Positions 24,801 to 33,519 of a DNA stretch of 64,000 nucleotides are shown piece by piece (position 1 is the first letter of the stretch; each line of letters opens with the position of its first letter). The DNA comes from JAPPHY01 sp965247535. Its GTDB lineage: Bacteria > Chloroflexota > Dehalococcoidia > Lucifugimonadales > UBA2985. The notes below the pieces were generated by a model. The model worked only from the letters and a program-made list of their open reading frames with translations, searched no databases and was not told the DNA's origin. The position numbers were made by a program, and so were the translations under genes. The stretch covers positions 62,001-126,000 of the forward strand of contig OZ252018.1 in NCBI GenBank assembly GCA_965247535.1. The letters are read 5' to 3'.

Positions 24801-26558
24801 TCACGCCCTTTGGTCTATGGCCTCGAGGATAAGGTCAGCCGTGTCGGCAACGGGCATTGCGCCCAGGTCGCGGCCGTCGCGCAGTCGCACGGAGGCCGTG
24901 TCCGATGCCGCCTCCTTGTCTCCCACCACCAGCATGTACGGCACCTTCTGGAGCTGCGCGTGGCGTATCTTGGCGTTCATCCGTTCCGAGCGGTCGTCAA
25001 CGTCGACGCGTATATCGGACTGTTTCAGCCTCTGCGCCACACCCCGCGCGAACTCCACGTGCCGGTCCGCAATGGGTATGACGACCGCCTGAACGGGCGC
25101 CAGCCACACGGGGAAGGCCCCGGCGTAGTGCTCGATCAGCACGCCGAAGAAACGCTCAATCGAACCCAGCAGCGCCCTGTGCACCATGTAGGGCCGCCGC
25201 TCGCGGCCGTCCTCCGCCACGTAGGTCACGTCGAACCGCTCCGGCAGGTTGAAGTCAAACTGTATCGTGGTGCACTGCCACTCGCGACCCAGGGCGTCCA
25301 CCATCTTCACGTCGATCTTCGGGCCGTAGAACACGGCGCCGCCCTCGTCCACCTCGTAGGCCAGACCGCGGGAGCGAATCACGTCTCGCAGCGCCTCCGT
25401 CGCCATGTCCCAGTCGGCCGTGGAGCCGGCGAACTTGCCACTCTCGTTCCGGGTGGACAGGTAAACGCGAAAGTCCTCGAAGCCGAATGCGCTCAGGAAG
25501 AAGCGCATGAAGTCTACGCAGCCCTCCAGCTCCTCTTTCACCTGTTCCGGCCTGCAGAAGATGTGGGCATCGTCCTGGGTGAAGCCGCGCACGCGCAGGA
25601 GGCCGTGGAGCACACCTGACCGCTCGTACCGGTACACCGTGCCCAGCTCGCCCAGTCGAATGGGAAGCTCCCGGTAGCTCCTGAGCGAGGTCTTGTATAT
25701 CTGGATGTGGAAGGGGCAGTTCATGGGCTTCACGTAGTAGTCCTGGCCATCCACGTCCATGGGCGCGTACATGTTCTCGGCGTAGAAGTCCAGGTGGCCG
25801 CTGGTCTCCCACAGCGTGGACTTTCCGATGTGCGGCGAGTAGACCAGCTCGTAGCCGGCGCGGTAGTGCTCACGGCGCCAGAAGTCCTCGATGACGCTGC
25901 GAATGCGGCCGCCCTTGGGGTGCCAGAATGCCAGTCCCGGTCCGTACTCCTCGTGGAACGACAGCAGGTCGAGCTCTCGGCCGAGCCTGCGATGGTCGCG
26001 GCGCTGCGCCTCCTCCAGGCGTGCCAGGTGGTCGTCGAGCGCGTCCGCGGTCTCGAACGCGGTGCCGTAGATGCGCTGCAGCATGGGTCGATGCTCGTCG
26101 CCGCGCCAGTATGCGCCGGCCACGTTCAGCAGCTTGTAGGCGCTTATCTTGCCCGTTGATGCCACGTGCGGCCCCTGGCACAGGTCAACGAACTCGCCGT
26201 GGCGGTAGATGCTGATGGTCTCTTCCTCCGGCAGGTCGTCGATGATCTCCAGCTTGAATGGCTGCTCCGCGAACATGCGAAGGGCGTCCTCGCGGCTCAG
26301 CTCCTCGCGAACGAACGGCATGTCGCCGTCGATGGTCTGCCGGATGTGGGCGTCGATGGCCTCCAGGTCCTCCGGGGTGAAGGGCCTGGACACCTGGAAG
26401 TCGTAGTAGAAGCCGTCGGCCGTCGGCGGGCCGATGCCCAGCTTGGCGTCCGGGAAGAGACGCGTCACGGCGTCGGCCATGACGTGTGAGGCGGAGTGGC
26501 GCATCCGCTCCCGCAGTGCGCCGACCTCTGTATCTGAGTGTGCGTGCTGAGTGCTCAT
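24801..26558 (-). CDS. thrS: threonyl-tRNA synthetase lacking the TGS domain
   Basis: 585 aa. Starts at ATG 26558 (MSTQHAH); the frame is open 23 codons further but without similarity. The protein opens directly with the second, editing-related domain ('MRHSASHVMADAV', HxxxH, and 'DLCQGPH'), so the N-terminal TGS domain (~60 residues in E. coli ThrRS) is absent. Catalytic core: motif 2 'YRYERSGVLHGLLRVRGFTQDDAHIF', zinc ligand in 'MNCPFH', motif 3 'GSIERFFGVLIEHYAG', and the anticodon-binding domain 'VVIPIADRH' at the end. Charges tRNA-Thr. Confidence 0.95.
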   Translation of the reverse strand: MSTQHAHSDTEVGALRERMRHSASHVMADAVTRLFPDAKLGIGPPTADGFYYDFQVSRPFTPEDLEAIDAHIRQTIDGDMPFVREELSREDALRMFAEQPFKLEIIDDLPEEETISIYRHGEFVDLCQGPHVASTGKISAYKLLNVAGAYWRGDEHRPMLQRIYGTAFETADALDDHLARLEEAQRRDHRRLGRELDLLSFHEEYGPGLAFWHPKGGRIRSVIEDFWRREHYRAGYELVYSPHIGKSTLWETSGHLDFYAENMYAPMDVDGQDYYVKPMNCPFHIQIYKTSLRSYRELPIRLGELGTVYRYERSGVLHGLLRVRGFTQDDAHIFCRPEQVKEELEGCVDFMRFFLSAFGFEDFRVYLSTRNESGKFAGSTADWDMATEALRDVIRSRGLAYEVDEGGAVFYGPKIDVKMVDALGREWQCTTIQFDFNLPERFDVTYVAEDGRERRPYMVHRALLGSIERFFGVLIEHYAGAFPVWLAPVQAVVIPIADRHVEFARGVAQRLKQSDIRVDVDDRSERMNAKIRHAQLQKVPYMLVVGDKEAASDTASVRLRDGRDLGAMPVADTADLILEAIDQRA

Positions 26559-26629
26559 GGCAGTGAAGTGTCCGAAGGGTAGTCTACAGCCTGCCACAAG
26601 GCCGGGCAAGGGGATGGGGGAGGGCACAA

Positions 26630-27871
26630 TCAGCTCTCTGCCACAAACTGCCGACGCACTTTACCTGTACCTACGAACTGGGAAAGAAGCCGGTAGTTGC
26701 CTGACTCATAGCGAATCCGGCCGGCGACGACAGCCGGGTGTACCCGGGCTTGCGACGCCATCTGCATCACCGCAATTGGCCCCGGGTCTTCCATAATGGC
26801 GCCGTCTCCCCAGACCTCCGGTGGTATGAGTGCATCCTGGGCCCATCCATCGGCGGCCTCCTCCGTATCGCCCTTCTCCATTCCACGCAGGGAGTGGTCG
26901 TCGACGAAGCCATCCGCGTCTTCGCTTGGGTCCAGGTGGAGGCCCACGTGGGCAAGCTCGTGCAGCAGCGTGAACCAGAAGTTGTCAATGCGGTCGTAGC
27001 GCAGGGTCAGGCCGATCACCGGCCTGCTGTCGGGGAATCGCAGGGCTGCTCCGTCCAGATGGGTCCTGGGCAGATGGCTGGCGTACTCAAGGCCAACTCC
27101 ATTCCGGGCAAGCAACTCCCTGGCCTGGACCGGGCCGTCCTCCAACACGCTGAGTTGGGCAAGCCGCCGCAGGAGTTGAGGTGTAACTGCGCCTGCCCGG
27201 TACTCAATGGGCGGCGGATTCTGTCCGGCCTGGGCCAATACCTGCCAGCACCATGCACGCAGGGCGTAGTCGTCCGTCTTGGCGTTGACCCGCCGATTAT
27301 CGTTCTTGCGATACATTGGCTGAAGAGCAAGCCGCCGGCCGCCGGCGCGATCCATCAGCTCGCTGATGAGCTCTTCGGCGCGGTCCTTCAGCCCTGAAAC
27401 ATCCGGAAGCCAACCGGCGCTCACCATACTCTTGAGCGGAAACCTGGCCCACTCCAAATCGGGAATGTCATCCGGGAGACTTGTGCCCGGTTCCTGCAGC
27501 AGCACTTCTGCAGGTATGCCCAAATGGTGGTGAAGGGCGCGAGCCATAGACATTGTGATGGGTCTTCTGCCGGAAAGCACCTCTGAAACCTTGGCGGAAC
27601 TGCCGATGAATGGAGCCAGATCGCGGCGGGTGAGCCCCGCCTGGTCCATGCGAAACTCAATGGCCTGAATTGCGGTTGGGAATCCCATGTCTACGTTCCT
27701 GGATTCGTAGACCTCCACAAGATCGGACAGCACTTCCAGCTCTATCCTGCCGGGGTGATCAGGATCATCAATCTGTCCATTGAGGCCTGAGAGTTCATCC
27801 AATAGATCCGAGACACGAGCCAGGGCCTCTTCGTAGTCCTCCTCGCTGCGAATCGGCCTGACGCTCACCAT
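26630..27871 (-). CDS. higA: HigA-like antitoxin fused to an ImmA/IrrE metallopeptidase
   Basis: 413 aa. Residues ~1-130 are the HigA antitoxin type: acidic N-terminus and an XRE helix-turn-helix ('MDQAGLTRRDLAPFIGSSAKVSEVLSGRRP'). The C-terminal ~200 residues carry the ImmA/IrrE zinc-protease motif HELAH in 'LLHELAHVGLHLDPSEDADGFVDD'. It lies 2 bp after higB on the same strand, so the two form a toxin-antitoxin operon; it should neutralise HigB and repress the operon. The protease domain could control its own turnover. No key residue is missing. Confidence 0.85.
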   Translation of the reverse strand: MVSVRPIRSEEDYEEALARVSDLLDELSGLNGQIDDPDHPGRIELEVLSDLVEVYESRNVDMGFPTAIQAIEFRMDQAGLTRRDLAPFIGSSAKVSEVLSGRRPITMSMARALHHHLGIPAEVLLQEPGTSLPDDIPDLEWARFPLKSMVSAGWLPDVSGLKDRAEELISELMDRAGGRRLALQPMYRKNDNRRVNAKTDDYALRAWCWQVLAQAGQNPPPIEYRAGAVTPQLLRRLAQLSVLEDGPVQARELLARNGVGLEYASHLPRTHLDGAALRFPDSRPVIGLTLRYDRIDNFWFTLLHELAHVGLHLDPSEDADGFVDDHSLRGMEKGDTEEAADGWAQDALIPPEVWGDGAIMEDPGPIAVMQMASQARVHPAVVAGRIRYESGNYRLLSQFVGTGKVRRQFVAES

Positions 27872-27873
27872 TA

Positions 27874-28167
27874 CTACACCTCCTCTGCGTTAATGCGATC
27901 GTATTCTGCATGTGTGTCAATGAATCGTATGTATGCAATACCTCCCAGGTAAAACACTCTTACAATCAGCCTGTAGTCCCCACCCTTGAGCCTGAACACC
28001 ACCCTTTCCTTACCGACTACGCTGGCTCTTGGGTAGAGCTCCCGGATTCTTTCGGGAGACTCCCATTGCTCTCGGCTTGCCTGGTAATGCCATGCGCTGA
28101 GAGGTCCCTCGGCATCGGCATGAAGCTGCCAGAAATCGCGGAGGGTCTTCTTAGCGATGATTCGCAC
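27874..28167 (-). CDS. higB: HigB-family toxin (mRNA interferase)
   Basis: 97 aa, RelE/HigB fold. Family-wide motifs: start 'MRIIAKKTLRDFW', 'SPERIRELYPRASVVGKERVVFRLKGGDYRLIVRV', and the C-terminal 'IRFIDTHAEYDRI'. HigB toxins cut mRNA on the ribosome. First gene of the TA operon. Length and catalytic region look complete. Confidence 0.9.
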   Translation of the reverse strand: MRIIAKKTLRDFWQLHADAEGPLSAWHYQASREQWESPERIRELYPRASVVGKERVVFRLKGGDYRLIVRVFYLGGIAYIRFIDTHAEYDRINAEEV

Positions 28168-28283
28168 AGGCGGGCATTTCTCCTCCCTTTAGAGTCCATT
28201 GTACAACGCTCCCATATAATGAGCAAGTAGCATGGTGCTGTAATGACTCCAGCGCGCCAAAGCTGACGCTGAACTAGCCAGAC
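28168..28283. other. short intergenic region upstream of higB
   Basis: On the minus strand TATAAT-like sequence near 28210-28220 may be the higB promoter; a clear -35 is not visible. No other signal. Confidence 0.3.
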
Positions 28284-28475
28284 CGCGAGAAGACGCCAAT
28301 CCGGAGCAGCGAGTACATTCGCAGCCGGCTGGGTGTCAGCTATCCCACCGCAAATGGCGCAATCTCCGGACTGAGGGAGCTTGGCTTGGTCGAAGAGGTC
28401 ACCGGGCGCTCCCGCAACCGTGTCTTCGCGTATTGGCCGTATTTGAGGCTGCTCAGGGCCGACGCCAGCACATAG
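28284..28475 (+). pseudogene. remnant of a Fic-family protein (C-terminal winged helix)
   Basis: Plus-strand frame ending at TAG 28475 reads '...SRLGVSYPTANGAISGLREL-GLVEEVTGRSRNRVFAYWPYL...', which matches the C-terminal winged-helix domain found at the end of many Fic (AMP-transferase) proteins. There is no Fic core motif or start upstream, so only about 60 residues remain. It lies between the TA operon and nfi, consistent with a toxin-rich, decaying accessory stretch. Confidence 0.7.
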
Positions 28476-28515
28476 CCGCACGCCGTCCGAGCCTCGCTCT
28501 CCCGCGCGCGCCTGC

Positions 28516-28521
28516 TATAAT
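28516..28521 (+). promoter_or_regulatory. -10 element of nfi, implying a leaderless transcript
   Basis: TATAAT at 28516-28521 is followed by only six bases before the GTG start at 28528, which is the normal distance from a -10 box to the transcription start. No RBS is visible. Confidence 0.55.
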
Positions 28522-28527
28522 CCCGCC

Positions 28528-29220
28528 GTGAACATCCAATCGTTGCACCCGTGGGACGTGGATCCGCGCACGGCCGCAGACATCCAGCGAGACCTCGCCG
28601 CCCGCGTGATCGCGCGAGACGAGATCGCGACCGCGCCACGCTTCGTAGCCGGGGCTGACCTGTCGCCGCCGGACGCCTCCGGCGAGGCGGTCGCCGCCGC
28701 GGTGCTCCTGGAACTGCCGGCGCTGAGCGTAGCGGAGGTGCGCCTTCACCGAGGCAGGCCCGCATTCCCATACGTGCCAGGCCTGCTCTCCTTCCGCGAG
28801 GCGCCTCTCGTGCTCGGAGCCCTCTCAATGTTGTCGAAAGCGCCGGACGTGATCCTCGTGGATGGCCACGGGATGGCGCACCCTCGTCGATTCGGCTTGG
28901 CCTGCCACCTTGGGCTGCTGACCGGCGCCCCCACCATCGGCTGCGCCAAGTCCATCCTCTGCGGCAGGCCGGACGGCAGCCCGGAGCCTGAGCGCGGATC
29001 GCACGTACCTCTGGTGGACCGCGGCGAGGTGGTGGGCGCGGCAGTTCGAACGCGCGCCTCCGTGACACCCATCTACGTCTCCGTGGGACACCGGACCAGC
29101 CTGGAGCGGGCCGTGGAGTTGACTCTCGCCTGCTGCAAGGGTTATCGTATGCCGGAGCCCACGCGGCTGGCGCACCTGGCCGCCGCGGGACGCATCGAAC
29201 CGGTGGGCGCGGGCGCGTAG
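28528..29220 (+). CDS. nfi: endonuclease V (deoxyinosine 3' endonuclease)
   Basis: 230 aa. Family motifs: 'FVAGADLS' with the metal-binding Asp, 'FPYVPGLLSFREAP', 'ILVDGHGMAHPRRFGLACHLG' and 'GCAKS'. It nicks DNA one base 3' of deoxyinosine to start repair of deaminated adenine. GTG start; see the -10 box six bases upstream. Confidence 0.95.
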   Translation: MNIQSLHPWDVDPRTAADIQRDLAARVIARDEIATAPRFVAGADLSPPDASGEAVAAAVLLELPALSVAEVRLHRGRPAFPYVPGLLSFREAPLVLGALSMLSKAPDVILVDGHGMAHPRRFGLACHLGLLTGAPTIGCAKSILCGRPDGSPEPERGSHVPLVDRGEVVGAAVRTRASVTPIYVSVGHRTSLERAVELTLACCKGYRMPEPTRLAHLAAAGRIEPVGAGA

Positions 29221-29267
29221 GCGCGCCGCCAAGCTCGAACACGAACTACGGAGGAAGACGACCAACC

Positions 29268-30372
29268 ATGCAGGACTTCAAGGGCCGCTTCCAGGACCTC
29301 GGCGAGCGCATCTCACACATGATGGTGCGACTTTGACGTACCGGGCAAAGAGACCGAGATAGCGAAGCTGGAGGCGGAAGCCTCCGATCCGCAGTTCTGG
29401 GACAACTCCCAGTTGGCTCAGGCCGCCATGATACGGCTGGCCGATCTGAAGCAGGTTACGCAGGCCTGGCAGTCGCTAAGCGCCCGCGCCTCGCAGGCAC
29501 GCGATCTGCTGGATCTTGCGCTGGAGGAGAGCGATACCTCGCTGGAGGAGACGCTTTTCGGCGAGCTGGAGTCCATCTCGAAGGAGCTGAGCTCGCGCGA
29601 GTTCACGCTCATCCTCTCCGACGACTACGACGAGCGGAACGCGATACTGGCGATCCACGCGGGCGCCGGAGGCACGGAGTCTCAGGACTGGGCGCAGATG
29701 CTGCTGCGGATGTACCTGCGCTGGTCCGAGCGCGAGGGCTACTCGAGCAGCATCATGGACCTATCACTGGGGGATGAGGCGGGAATCAAGAGCGCGTACG
29801 TCAACGTCGCCGGCCGGTACGCTTACGGCTACCTCAAGGCGGACCGGGGCACGCACCGGCTCGTACGCCTATCGCCGTTCGACTCGGCGCACATGCGCCA
29901 CACCTCCTTTGCGCTGGTGGAGGTGCTGCCGGAAGCAGAGGAACGCGTGGACGTGGGCATCAACTCGGATGACCTTCGCATAGACGTGTTCCGGGCCAGC
30001 GGCCACGGCGGTCAGGCGGTCCAGAAGAATGCCACCGCCGTGCGCATTACACACCTGCCGAGCGGCTTAGTGGTGAGCTGCCAGAACGAGCGCTCCCAGT
30101 TCCAGAACCGCGAGTATGCCATGAAGGTGCTGCGAGCGCGCCTCATGGAGTTGGAGATGAAGCGCAGGGCGGAGGAGCAGGCAAGGCTGAAGGGCGAGCA
30201 CGTCTCAGCCGAATGGGGCAGCCAGATCAGGAGCTACGTGCTCCACCCCTACCGGATGGTGAAGGACCACCGCAGCGGCTACGAGACTTCCGACACGGCC
30301 GCCGTGCTCGACGGCGACCTGAACCCGCTCCTGGAGGCGTACCTGCTATCTAGGGTGGGCAGGCAGGAGTAG
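29268..30372 (+). CDS. prfB: peptide chain release factor 2, programmed +1 frameshift
   Basis: Frame zero starts at ATG 29268 (after GGAGGAAG) and reaches CTT-TGA-C at 29331-29337 after 22 codons; a +1 shift at the Leu codon continues with Asp-Val-Pro-Gly to the stop at 30372, giving 367 aa. This is the classic RF2 autoregulatory site: low RF2 lets the ribosome slip past its own UGA. The tripeptide SPF and the GGQ loop (SGHGGQAVQ) are present. It releases peptides at UGA and UAA. The SD-like stimulator upstream is weak (GGTG). Confidence 0.96.
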
Positions 30373-30386
30373 CCCTGGCGGTCCCC

Positions 30387-31706
30387 TCATCTATACCGCG
30401 GTCGCCTGAGCGACATGAACAGCGCAGCAGAGATGATGAGCAGCGCCGCGAAGCTCAGGAACGCAAGGCGGTAGCTGCCCGTAGTCTCGAACACGTAGGC
30501 GGCGTAAACAGGGCCAAGCATCGAGCCGGCCACCTGTACCATCCCCGACAGGCCCAGGATCGACCCGAACGACCGCCTCCCGAAGTAGTCGCCCTTTATC
30601 GCCGGCATCGTCGCCGCTGAGCAGCCGTAGGACGGTGCGTACAAGGCCACGAACAGCAGAACGTGCCACAGCTCCTGCGCATAGGCGATGACCAGGCACG
30701 AGATGGCGAGCGTGCACACGCTCCCGACAGCCACCACCTTCGTGCCCAGGATATCGTTCAGGAAGCCTCCGCCCAGCCTGCCGATGATGCTGACCATGCC
30801 CATGCTGCCCAGCACCGCCGCCGCGGTCGCCCTGGAGTGGCCCATGTCTTCCACAAGCGGTATGGCGTGAAGCGTCGCTGCGCCCGTCACCATCAGCCGT
30901 ATGGCAAAGCCGAACGAGAGCGCCCAGAAGGGTCGAGAATGCAGCGCCTCCATCACCGTCATGCCGATGTCTTCATCGACGGGCTGGTTGCGGGCCTCAG
31001 CGCCCTCGACGGCGGCGGGCGCGGCGTCCGAGCTGCCGTTTCCGCCGTCCGAGCCTCCTGACACCTCCTGGGGCCGGACCTGTCGCGGCTCCCGCGGGCC
31101 GCCGTCTGGGAGCATCCCGTACTGCTCTGGCCTGTGGCGCATGACGAGCGCTGTGGGAATGCCCACAACCAGGGTCCCTATCCCCGACGCCACGAAGGCC
31201 GCCCTCCAGCCGTACATGTCGATGAACCAGGCTACCACTATCACGCCGGCGGCCCCAACGGCCACCGCGGAGCGCAGCAGCCCGAAGGCCGTGCCGCGCC
31301 GCCGGATGAACCAGTTGGCCACGGTGGTGTCTATTGCAATCATGGAGCTGAGGCTCCGTCCGACCGTCACCATCAGTATGAACACCAGGTAGAACGCGAG
31401 AAGAGAGTGAATAAAGGACAGCAGCACCATTCCGATGCTGGTCAGAATCACGCCCATCAGGATCATGATCCTCGGGCCGAACCTGTCGACCAGGAACCCC
31501 TCTATCCCACCCAGGAATCCGGCCTCCAGCCGCGAAAGCGAAATCGCACCCGCGAGCGCCGTTCGACCCCATCCAAAGTAGTCGATGAGCCGTTTGTAGA
31601 AGAGGCTCAGGCCGTATCCGCCGGTCATGCTGGTGAAGGTCAGCACAAGAAACGCCGCAAGGACGATCCACCATCCGTAGAAGATCTTTGGCTTGCCCTG
31701 CTCCAT
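30387..31706 (-). CDS. MFS transporter, oxalate/formate-antiporter-like
   Basis: 439 aa, about 12 hydrophobic segments with a ~45-residue polar central loop rich in Gly/Ser/Asp. N-terminal 'IFYGWWIVLAAFLV' and 'GIEGFLVDRFGPR' (motif A) are typical of the OFA/monocarboxylate group. ATG 31706 is chosen; a start 12 codons earlier would overlap pgsA. A paralogue lies at 59833-61119. Substrate unknown, probably an organic acid. It follows the phospholipid operon directly. Confidence 0.82.
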   Translation of the reverse strand: MEQGKPKIFYGWWIVLAAFLVLTFTSMTGGYGLSLFYKRLIDYFGWGRTALAGAISLSRLEAGFLGGIEGFLVDRFGPRIMILMGVILTSIGMVLLSFIHSLLAFYLVFILMVTVGRSLSSMIAIDTTVANWFIRRRGTAFGLLRSAVAVGAAGVIVVAWFIDMYGWRAAFVASGIGTLVVGIPTALVMRHRPEQYGMLPDGGPREPRQVRPQEVSGGSDGGNGSSDAAPAAVEGAEARNQPVDEDIGMTVMEALHSRPFWALSFGFAIRLMVTGAATLHAIPLVEDMGHSRATAAAVLGSMGMVSIIGRLGGGFLNDILGTKVVAVGSVCTLAISCLVIAYAQELWHVLLFVALYAPSYGCSAATMPAIKGDYFGRRSFGSILGLSGMVQVAGSMLGPVYAAYVFETTGSYRLAFLSFAALLIISAALFMSLRRPRYR

Positions 31707-31708
31707 GG

Positions 31709-32308
31709 CTACCTGCCGCCCAGCTCTCTGTGGATATGCCAAAAGCGGTGCAGAGTGGTGAAGACCGTCAGGACAGCGATGACGGCCAGCGCGATCGTAA
31801 CCTGCCCAAGCAGCAGGCCAACCGCCATCGCCACCACGCGCTCAGGCCGGGTCATGATGCCCACGCGGCAGTCGACGCCCAGACCCTCGCCTCTTGCGCG
31901 CAGGTAGCTGACCATGAGGGAGCCTACCAGCGACACGTTGATGAGCACAATCTCGGTGGCAGACACGGGCTCAAGGTAGTACACCAGCAGGCCAAGGAAC
32001 ACCGTTGCCTCCGCCACGCGGTCGACGACCGAGTCCAGCAAGGCGCCTTGCGGGGAGGCAGTGCCGCCTCGCCGCGCCAGTGCGCCGTCCACCATGTCCA
32101 TCATGCCGGCCAAGATTAGTACGCCGCCGCCGGCCACGAACATCCCCTGGCTGAGCAGGTAGGCACACCCGGCGCTGACGAGAAGTCCCAGGAACGTGAC
32201 CCTGTTGGGAGTTAGCCCGACCGCCATCAGCGAGCGCGCAAGCGGCTCCTCAAAGTAGCGCGTGGAGACCCGGCGGGCGTGGGTCCTGTAGTCCTGCCAC
32301 GTAGGCAT
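31709..32308 (-). CDS. CDP-alcohol phosphotransferase, likely phosphatidylinositol-phosphate synthase
   Basis: 199 aa with about six hydrophobic segments. The CDP-alcohol phosphotransferase motif DG(X2)AR(X8)G(X3)D(X3)D is complete in 'DGALARRGGTASPQGALLDSVVD'-spaced residues ~71-93. Neighbouring genes for inositol-phosphate synthase and a PimA-like mannosyltransferase point to inositol phosphate as the acceptor, as in actinobacterial PgsA1; glycerol phosphate remains possible. Confidence 0.85.
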   Translation of the reverse strand: MPTWQDYRTHARRVSTRYFEEPLARSLMAVGLTPNRVTFLGLLVSAGCAYLLSQGMFVAGGGVLILAGMMDMVDGALARRGGTASPQGALLDSVVDRVAEATVFLGLLVYYLEPVSATEIVLINVSLVGSLMVSYLRARGEGLGVDCRVGIMTRPERVVAMAVGLLLGQVTIALAVIAVLTVFTTLHRFWHIHRELGGR

Positions 32309-32313
32309 ATCGC

Positions 32314-33492
32314 TCAGGGAAGGATGGGGCCTTCTCTTGGCTCCGTCAGGTCCGCCGACCGGCTGGCGCTCCGCCTCTCCAGCAGGAGGGTGTAGTAGTC
32401 GATTATCTGGGCCGTGACCTGCTCCCAGTCGTAGCGTGGCGCCTTCAACGTGCCACGGGCGCCCATCTCTTCACGCAGGGCGGGATCGGAGATCAGGGTC
32501 TCGAGCGCCACCTGCAGGGCCTCCTCGCTGCGAGGCGGGACCAGCAATCCCTCCTCGCCGTGCGACATTACCGAGGAGTATCCCTCGATGCTGCTGGCTA
32601 CTATGGGCTTTCCGGAGGCCATGGCCTCGAGCAGCACGATGCCAAAGCTCTCCTTCCCCGTTGCCGGCGAGCAGAATATATCCGAGACCTGGTAGTAGCG
32701 CGGCAGGTCCTCGTAGGTTACACCTCCAACCAGCACCACGTCCTCCAGGTTGCGCTCGGCTATGAAGCGGAACACCTCCGGCTCCGGGTTGCCCGGGCCC
32801 ACAACGATGAGCCGCGTGTTGGGGTACCTCCACTTCAGCTTGCTGTAGGCGCCCAGCAGGTACTTCAGGCCTTTTCGCTTTTCCAGTCGTCCCACGAACA
32901 GGATGTTCAGCTTGCCGTCCTGGAAGTCGCTGAGGGGACGGGCCGGAATGGCGAAGCGGTTGAACTCGATGCCGTTGGGGATGACGCGGTAGTCTCCCGG
33001 GAAGTGGCGGCTGACCATGCTCAGCGCGGGAACCGACACAGCTATGCGACCGTCCAGCTTGTCGTGGTATCGCCTGAGCGCGTACTTGCTCACCCGATAG
33101 ACCCGGCCGCTGCCGTGGAAAGCGTGGAATGTGCCCACGTTCACGGCATTGGAGAGGCGAAGGATGAAGAGCGGTATGACGGGCGCTAGCGGCTCGTGAA
33201 TGTGAATGACGTCGAACTGCTCCTCTGCCAGCAGGCGCTTGATGCGAGGCTCAAGCCACACGGAGAGGGATATGCGGGCCGTGGAGCCGCCGGTTGGGAC
33301 GGGTACGGAGCGTCCGAGGCGAATGAAGCCCTTGTCCAGAATGGCCGGCGGGCTGGTGAGAGGGGCAATGATCTTGATTTCGTGCCCGGCGGCAATAAGG
33401 TGCTGGCTCAGATGGAAGATGTGAGCCATCACCCCGCCGGGATACGCGTAGTCGTATGGGGAAACCAGGCCTATCTTCATTCCGCCTGCCAC
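32314..33492 (-). CDS. GT4 glycosyltransferase, PimA-like
   Basis: 388-392 aa GT-B enzyme. N-domain 'SPYDYAYPGGVMAHIFHLSQHL' (PimA-type glycine-rich start) and 'HIHEPLAPVIPLF'; C-domain 'FVGRLEKRKGLKYLLGAY', 'VGPGNPEPEV' and the donor motif 'GKESFGIVLLEAMASGKPIVAS'. Actinobacterial PimA transfers mannose from GDP-mannose to phosphatidylinositol; the operon position between the ino1 and phosphotransferase genes supports the same step. GTG 33492 or ATG 33480 are both possible starts. Confidence 0.85.
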   Translation of the reverse strand: MAGGMKIGLVSPYDYAYPGGVMAHIFHLSQHLIAAGHEIKIIAPLTSPPAILDKGFIRLGRSVPVPTGGSTARISLSVWLEPRIKRLLAEEQFDVIHIHEPLAPVIPLFILRLSNAVNVGTFHAFHGSGRVYRVSKYALRRYHDKLDGRIAVSVPALSMVSRHFPGDYRVIPNGIEFNRFAIPARPLSDFQDGKLNILFVGRLEKRKGLKYLLGAYSKLKWRYPNTRLIVVGPGNPEPEVFRFIAERNLEDVVLVGGVTYEDLPRYYQVSDIFCSPATGKESFGIVLLEAMASGKPIVASSIEGYSSVMSHGEEGLLVPPRSEEALQVALETLISDPALREEMGARGTLKAPRYDWEQVTAQIIDYYTLLLERRSASRSADLTEPREGPILP

Positions 33493-33519
33493 GTGGACGC
33501 CGGCGAGGCGCGTCGCTCC

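Noticed and set aside
24595..24804. 69-codon minus-strand frame after thrS
   Set aside because: His/Arg-rich translation; another phase of the same bases gives a convincing membrane protein.
26559..26629. Possible T-box leader of thrS
   Set aside because: Only about 70 bases are available and no T-box sequence or antiterminator is seen.
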